A DNA stretch of 64,000 bases, from the NCBI RefSeq assembly GCF_011392125.1, contig NZ_JAAJBU010000002.1, positions 248,001 to 312,000 on the forward strand, given 5' to 3'. A program made the translations under genes and the position numbers. The notes beneath the pieces are model-generated. The model did no database searches. It had not been told where the DNA came from and saw nothing but the letters and a program-made list of their open reading frames with translations. The stretch's first letter is position 1. Every line of letters begins with the position of its first letter. Source of the DNA: Flavobacterium lotistagni (GTDB lineage: Bacteria; Bacteroidota; Bacteroidia; Flavobacteriales; Flavobacteriaceae). This document shows, piece after piece, positions 59,690 to 64,000 of this stretch.

Positions 59690-60760
59690 TTGAAAAGAAA
59701 AAGTTTGCTATTTTTTTTGCTCGTGGGCTGGGCACTTTCGGCACAAACCACTCGAAAATACTCGAATGAGTTCATGAACATCGGGGTTGATGCTGCCGCG
59801 CTCGGAATGGCCAATGCAGTGACGGCTTCTACGCACGATGTGAATTCCGGCTATTGGAATCCTGCGGGCTTGCTCAACATGGAACAAGACGGGCAAGTGG
59901 CACTGATGCATGCGAGTTATTTTGCCAACATCGCTCAGTATGATTACGCCGCATATGCCAAACCCATTGACGACCGCAGTGCTTGGGGCATCTCACTGAT
60001 TCGTTTTGGGGTCGATGACATTTTGAACACCACAGAACTTATTGATGATCAGGGCAATATCGATTACAATCGCATCAGTAAATTTTCAACGGCAGATTAC
60101 GGCTTTACATTTTCCTATGCCCGAAAACTGCCTTTGGATGGTTTGCAATACGGTGTAAATGCCAAAGTGATTCGCCGCGTGATTGGAAAGTTTGCCAATT
60201 CTTGGGGCTTTGGGGTAGATGTGGGTTTCAAATTCGAGAAAAACAACTGGGATATTGGCTTGATGCTGCGCGATATCACGACGACTTACAACATTTGGAA
60301 CATCGACGAAGACGAATATGCTAAAGTGCAAAATGCTGTCGAAGGTCAAAACCAAGATTTGCCAGAAAGCACTGAAATTACTTTACCTAAAGCCCAATTC
60401 GGGGTTTCCAGAAAGTTTGAATACGACCACGATTATACTTTTTTGCCCGCAGTAAACCTAAACATGGAATTCTACAGAACCAACGACATTATCGCTTCGG
60501 ATATAGTGAGCGTTGCACCTGCTGTGGGTTTTGAATTTGGTTATACCGATTTGGTGTTTCTGCGCACTGGTTTCGGAAATTTCCAAAATATTACCCAACT
60601 CGACAATACTAAAAAGCTTAGTTTTCAACCTAATGTCGGGCTGGGATTTAAATACAAAGGCATCGAAGTAGATTATGCGCTGACCGACTTGGGCAACCAA
60701 AGTGCGGCTTTGTATTCGAATATTTTCTCGTTAAAAGTGGATTTAAGCATTTTCAAATAA
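59690..60760 (+). CDS. PorV/PorQ-family outer-membrane protein
   Basis: The mature region (SNEFMNIGVDAAALGMANAV, DVNSGYWNPAGLLNMEQDG) is the PorV/PorQ-family signature, followed by a FadL-like beta barrel of about 300 residues ending VDLSIFK. PorV and PorQ help the T9SS at the outer membrane. This gene is not beside porU, so it is probably a paralogue with an accessory role. The frame is open from 59651, but starting at the TTG at 59690 gives a normal signal peptide (MKRKSLLFFLLVGWALSAQ) and 356 residues. It is 1 bp upstream of lnt. Confidence 0.82.
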   Translation: MKRKSLLFFLLVGWALSAQTTRKYSNEFMNIGVDAAALGMANAVTASTHDVNSGYWNPAGLLNMEQDGQVALMHASYFANIAQYDYAAYAKPIDDRSAWGISLIRFGVDDILNTTELIDDQGNIDYNRISKFSTADYGFTFSYARKLPLDGLQYGVNAKVIRRVIGKFANSWGFGVDVGFKFEKNNWDIGLMLRDITTTYNIWNIDEDEYAKVQNAVEGQNQDLPESTEITLPKAQFGVSRKFEYDHDYTFLPAVNLNMEFYRTNDIIASDIVSVAPAVGFEFGYTDLVFLRTGFGNFQNITQLDNTKKLSFQPNVGLGFKYKGIEVDYALTDLGNQSAALYSNIFSLKVDLSIFK

Positions 60761-60761
60761 A

Positions 60762-62357
60762 ATGAAAAACGGCTTATCCAATCCTTATGTGCTGGCCTTA
60801 ATTTCGGGGCTTTCATTGGCGGCAAGCTGGCCGGTATATGGTGTGCCGTCCTTGATTTTCTTTGCGTTTGTTCCGCTTTTGTTTGCTGAAAAATTTCTGC
60901 GCGAATCGTACTATAAGGTCAAATTAAAAGTCTGGATAACTGCCTATTTGACTTTTGTAACTTGGAATGCCATCACGACTTGGTGGTTGTATTATGCCTC
61001 AGGTTTCGGGATGTTTTTTGCCGTGCTTGTCAATGCGCTGTTGATGAGCATTCTGTTTCTATTGTACCATGTAGTGGCTAAGAGAATTGCAACCAAATGG
61101 AGTTTGTTGTTTTTGGTTTGCTTGTGGATTAGCTTTGAGAAGTTTCATCTTTATTGGGATTTGTCTTGGCCGTGGCTCAATCTCGGTCACGTATTTGCCA
61201 ACCATCCGAAATGGATCCAATGGTATGAGTATACTGGAAGTTTTGGTGGCTCACTTTGGGTTTTGCTGGTCAATGTCGTTACTTTCTATATGTTATCGAC
61301 CGCCGAAAACTGGCGCGAAGGTTTGAAAAAAGTACTGCCAAGAACGGTTTTGATGATTGCCGTTCCGATAGTTTTTTCACTCTGGATTTACCACATCTAT
61401 CAAATCAAAGGAGAGACGAAAGAAGTGATTGTTTTGCAGCCCAACGTCGATCCTTACACTGAAAAATACGATACGCCAAACTTTATTATAACCAAAGGTT
61501 TGCTCGCACAAGCCGATTCTTTGATTTCCCCAAAAACCGAATTCATCATCGCGCCGGAAACCGTGTTGGCAGAAAGTGCACCGTTTGATGTTTTTTATAA
61601 CTCGCCCAGCCGCGCCTTAATGACCAATTATATTTCGCAGCATCCGAAAGCACAATTACTTTGGGGCATCGATACTTATCATTTTTTATACGATCCGAAA
61701 GATGTTACCGTATCGTCAAACGTTTTTCGCCAAGGCATGTGGGTGGATTTTTACAACGCCGCTTTGTTTATTGATAGCCAGCCTGGTTTTCAGAAATATT
61801 ATAAATCAAAGTTGGTGGTAGGCATTGAAAATCTTCCTTATAAAAGTTTTCTCGAACCGCTTTTAGGAAATGTCATGCTCGATTTAGGCGGAACAATCTC
61901 AACCAAAACCACACAAAAACTGCGGCTGCCTTTCATCGCTAAAGATGGAACTAAGGTAGCTCCGATCATTTGTTACGAATCGGTATATGGCGAATATGTG
62001 ACAGGCTTTGTTAAGAACGGTGCGCAATTTCTAGCCATCATTACTAATGATGCTTGGTGGAATGAAACCCAAGGCCACAAACAACACCTGACTTTCGCTT
62101 CGTTGCGCGCTATTGAAACCCGGCGTGATATTGCCCGCAGCGCCAATACCGGAATATCGGCATTCATTAATCAGAAAGGCGAGATTGTTTCTAGAACCAA
62201 ATACGGCGATAAAACCGCGCTTAAAGGTGTAGTCCATTTAAATTCAGACCTGACTTTTTACACGTTCAGCGGAGATTATATTGCCTACATAACTACTTTT
62301 ACACTAGTGCTGATGGTGCTTTATATTTTGGTCAGAAAAAGAAAAGTGCTGGAGTAA
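60762..62357 (+). CDS. lnt: Apolipoprotein N-acyltransferase
   Basis: Lnt adds the third acyl chain to lipoproteins. The 531-residue protein has about six N-terminal membrane helices and a C-terminal membrane helix around a nitrilase-like periplasmic domain. The catalytic Glu lies in APETVLAES, a Lys in KSKLVVGIENLP and the nucleophile Cys in ICYESVYGEYV, with ITNDAWWNET and RSANTGISAFI completing it. It starts 1 bp after the PorV/PorQ-family stop. Its stop abuts that of the convergent gene. Confidence 0.95.
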   Translation: MKNGLSNPYVLALISGLSLAASWPVYGVPSLIFFAFVPLLFAEKFLRESYYKVKLKVWITAYLTFVTWNAITTWWLYYASGFGMFFAVLVNALLMSILFLLYHVVAKRIATKWSLLFLVCLWISFEKFHLYWDLSWPWLNLGHVFANHPKWIQWYEYTGSFGGSLWVLLVNVVTFYMLSTAENWREGLKKVLPRTVLMIAVPIVFSLWIYHIYQIKGETKEVIVLQPNVDPYTEKYDTPNFIITKGLLAQADSLISPKTEFIIAPETVLAESAPFDVFYNSPSRALMTNYISQHPKAQLLWGIDTYHFLYDPKDVTVSSNVFRQGMWVDFYNAALFIDSQPGFQKYYKSKLVVGIENLPYKSFLEPLLGNVMLDLGGTISTKTTQKLRLPFIAKDGTKVAPIICYESVYGEYVTGFVKNGAQFLAIITNDAWWNETQGHKQHLTFASLRAIETRRDIARSANTGISAFINQKGEIVSRTKYGDKTALKGVVHLNSDLTFYTFSGDYIAYITTFTLVLMVLYILVRKRKVLE

Positions 62358-63758
62358 TTATTGCCCTCGGTAGAATAAAACCGTGCTAAAGGTTTTTAGG
62401 ACAATATTGATATCGAGGAAGATGCTTCGGTGCTTAATGTAGTACAAGTCATATTGCAATTTAATCAAGCTGTCTTCGATGGTTTCGCCGTAAGAATAAT
62501 TCACTTGTGCCCAGCCAGTTAATCCGGGTTTAATCACATGACGAGTTTCATAGAAAGGCATCACTTCTGCAATTTCATTTACAAAAACCTGCCGCTCGGG
62601 TCTGGGGCCAATTACTGCCATATCGCCTTTGAGAATGTTCAGAAACTGTGGCATCTCATCGATTCTGGATTTTCTGAGTATTTTTCCAAAAGTGGTAATG
62701 CGAGAATCATTTGATGTGGTAAACACTGCTCCGTTGGATTCTGCATTTTTTATCATGGTGCGCAATTTCAAAATCTTGAAAGGAACACCATTTTTGCCGA
62801 TGCGTTCTTGTGTATAAAACAGGCTGCCACGATTACCCAAAAGATTTCCTATGAGAATGATTGGCAAGAGTAAAATACCGAAACTGAGGCCAATTAACGA
62901 AACTACTATTTCTAGAATTCGAACAACCAACAAATAAAGTTGGTTTTGGTTGCTTCGGCTGAACGGAAAATAACGATAAAAATCTCGGGCCACATACTGC
63001 ACCGGAATACGCTGGGTAATATTTTCATAAACCTGAGTGTATTCTCGGATGATAAACCCATTCTCAAGCAGATGAATCAATTGGTTGTATAGGTTTACGG
63101 TAATTCCGTCTGTTTTTTGGGACGCGATAACCACTTCGGAAACAGAGTTACGCACCACAAAACTTTCTAATTTGTCAATCGCGATATTCTTAACAAAGTC
63201 TTTCTTCTTCTTCGGATCCTCTGCAGCACTGCTGTCTGAATTTACATAGCCAATGACTCTATAATGCGGGTCGACGTTTTGCAAGCCTTTGACCAATTCC
63301 TCGGCCTGATCTTTATCGCAAATTAGAATGACTTTTTTCTCGAATCGGCTCGAAGCCAGATAATTTACATACAACAAACGCCAAAGTAGTAGCGACAATA
63401 AAATGGCCACGTAGAAAAAGATAATCTGCATCCTGTTGGTGGGCAAATTCGGAGTATAAATCGGGGTAAGTAAATAGATTAGTACCGTAGAAGAAGAAGT
63501 CAGGACGATACTCTTGACCACCTGATATTGGTTACTGGCTACCTGCAAACTGTACATCTCGAAAACGGTTCCGATGACATTCAGGTAAATACCCAGTACA
63601 ATGGCCCAATAATAATTGGTTGTTGAAAGATTGAAGTAATTGAAGTTGAATATAATGCCGACTACATAAAGAGCCAGCAAGACGCTGAGCACGTCAAAAA
63701 TACGCAATAGTATCTTGCGTTCGGAAATCTCGAAATGTATTTTCCTGTTGACATCCAT
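62358..63758 (-). CDS. Polyprenyl glycosylphosphotransferase (exopolysaccharide initiation)
   Basis: The 466-residue membrane protein has four N-terminal helices, a CoA-binding-like/Rossmann middle domain (KVILICDKDQAEELV, YRVIGYVNSD) and a C-terminal bacterial sugar transferase domain. The domain shows one hydrophobic segment, RGSLFYTQERIGKNGVPFKI, KLRTM, KSRIDEMPQFLNILKGDMA, VIGPRPER and KPGLTGWAQVNY. It transfers a sugar phosphate to undecaprenyl phosphate to start exopolysaccharide or capsule units. I chose ATG 63758 over TTG 63761. The partial glycosyltransferase gene lies upstream on the same strand. Confidence 0.9.
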   Translation of the reverse strand: MDVNRKIHFEISERKILLRIFDVLSVLLALYVVGIIFNFNYFNLSTTNYYWAIVLGIYLNVIGTVFEMYSLQVASNQYQVVKSIVLTSSSTVLIYLLTPIYTPNLPTNRMQIIFFYVAILLSLLLWRLLYVNYLASSRFEKKVILICDKDQAEELVKGLQNVDPHYRVIGYVNSDSSAAEDPKKKKDFVKNIAIDKLESFVVRNSVSEVVIASQKTDGITVNLYNQLIHLLENGFIIREYTQVYENITQRIPVQYVARDFYRYFPFSRSNQNQLYLLVVRILEIVVSLIGLSFGILLLPIILIGNLLGNRGSLFYTQERIGKNGVPFKILKLRTMIKNAESNGAVFTTSNDSRITTFGKILRKSRIDEMPQFLNILKGDMAVIGPRPERQVFVNEIAEVMPFYETRHVIKPGLTGWAQVNYSYGETIEDSLIKLQYDLYYIKHRSIFLDINIVLKTFSTVLFYRGQ

Positions 63759-63810
63759 CAATGCTATGTATCGAATTAAAGCGGTGCAATTTAATCAAAA
63801 AATAAAGATG

Positions 63811-64000
63811 TCAGTGCATTATTTTCAGCACATCTTCCCATTTTTCACGCACTTTAATCCAATCGAATTCCTGCACTAACTGATGTCCGTTGGCTACCAA
63901 ATGATTCTTAAGTTCTGGATTGTCGATAATTTCGTATATCGCCTGAACCATACCTTCAATATCGCTATCATTCACTAGCAGCGCGGTTTTATGGTCTTCG
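63811..64000 (-). CDS. Glycosyltransferase (GT4-like), C-terminal end only
   Basis: The minus strand entering from the window end encodes about 62 residues before a stop at 63811: KTALLVNDSDIEGMVQAIYE, IIDNPELKNHLVANGHQLV, QEFDWIKVREKWEDVLKIMH. The pattern matches the C-terminal lobe of GT4-type glycosyltransferases (the G-x-L-V-N-x-x-D-x-x-x-M/L region and the F-x-W final helix). It lies 52 bp upstream of the glycosylphosphotransferase gene, suggesting an exopolysaccharide operon. The N-terminal part is outside the window. Confidence 0.75.
   Translation of the reverse strand, partial: EDHKTALLVNDSDIEGMVQAIYEIIDNPELKNHLVANGHQLVQEFDWIKVREKWEDVLKIMH

Overview
The window looks like a chromosomal segment from the family Flavobacteriaceae (phylum Bacteroidota), close to Flavobacterium. 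The evidence is internal. Many genes are preceded by the Bacteroidota -7 promoter element TAnnTTTG, often with a TTG 18-19 bp upstream. Five proteins end in type IX secretion (T9SS) sorting domains, three of type A and two of type B. There is an ECF sigma/FecR/STN-TonB receptor signalling set, many SPII lipoproteins and short AT-rich spacers. I see no phage, plasmid, insertion sequence or CRISPR array.

Layout. 1-5.2 kb: the start of an outer-membrane porin-like gene, then rluF and folD lying between blocks of unusual interspersed repeats, then ffh. 5.5-9.95 kb: a lipoprotein, then six tightly spaced genes for exported proteins (ankyrin, DOMON with T9SS tail, OB-fold, DUF5777 barrel, cytochrome c lipoprotein, YceI), which I read as an envelope redox module, then a 54-residue membrane protein. 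10.1-15.8 kb: two lipoproteins diverging from an ECF sigma factor, a FecR anti-sigma and a TonB-dependent receptor. 15.8-38.4 kb: housekeeping genes (argS, fabH, htpG, an orphan ABC ATPase, an AarF-like kinase with a TetR-like regulator, OmpA) between very large repeat-bearing surface proteins at 17.8, 26.1 and 34.5 kb.

38.5-48.9 kb: DUF2721, an AlkB-like dioxygenase, a sterol-desaturase-like enzyme, DUF2805, an M61 peptidase, tRNA-Thr, an idi-queD-peroxiredoxin-manA operon, exported MsrB and MsrA, and a FAD-dependent dehydrogenase. 49.0-64.0 kb: a thioredoxin-fold protein, a T9SS protein, recQ, a kdsD-tatC-CMD cluster with lptB just downstream (LPS and envelope biogenesis), a GH25 muramidase with pssA, a PorV/PorQ-family protein with lnt, and the beginning of an exopolysaccharide cluster (glycosylphosphotransferase and a partial glycosyltransferase).

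The least explained material is non-coding. Three kinds of strictly 7-bp-phased degenerate tandem arrays (CATNNAA, AGCTNNN, NNCYGAC) occur in a fixed order, each CAT or AGCT array is preceded by a conserved header of about 17 bp, and whole composites sit on both sides of rluF-folD in opposite orientation. Two further families of hairpin repeats recur at distant sites with conserved flanks and variable but still pairing tips. Among protein loci, the exported redox cluster at 6.2-9.7 kb and the ECF/FecR/TonB-receptor locus at 10.2-15.8 kb, which has no SusD but has two associated lipoproteins, are the best candidates for an undescribed system.
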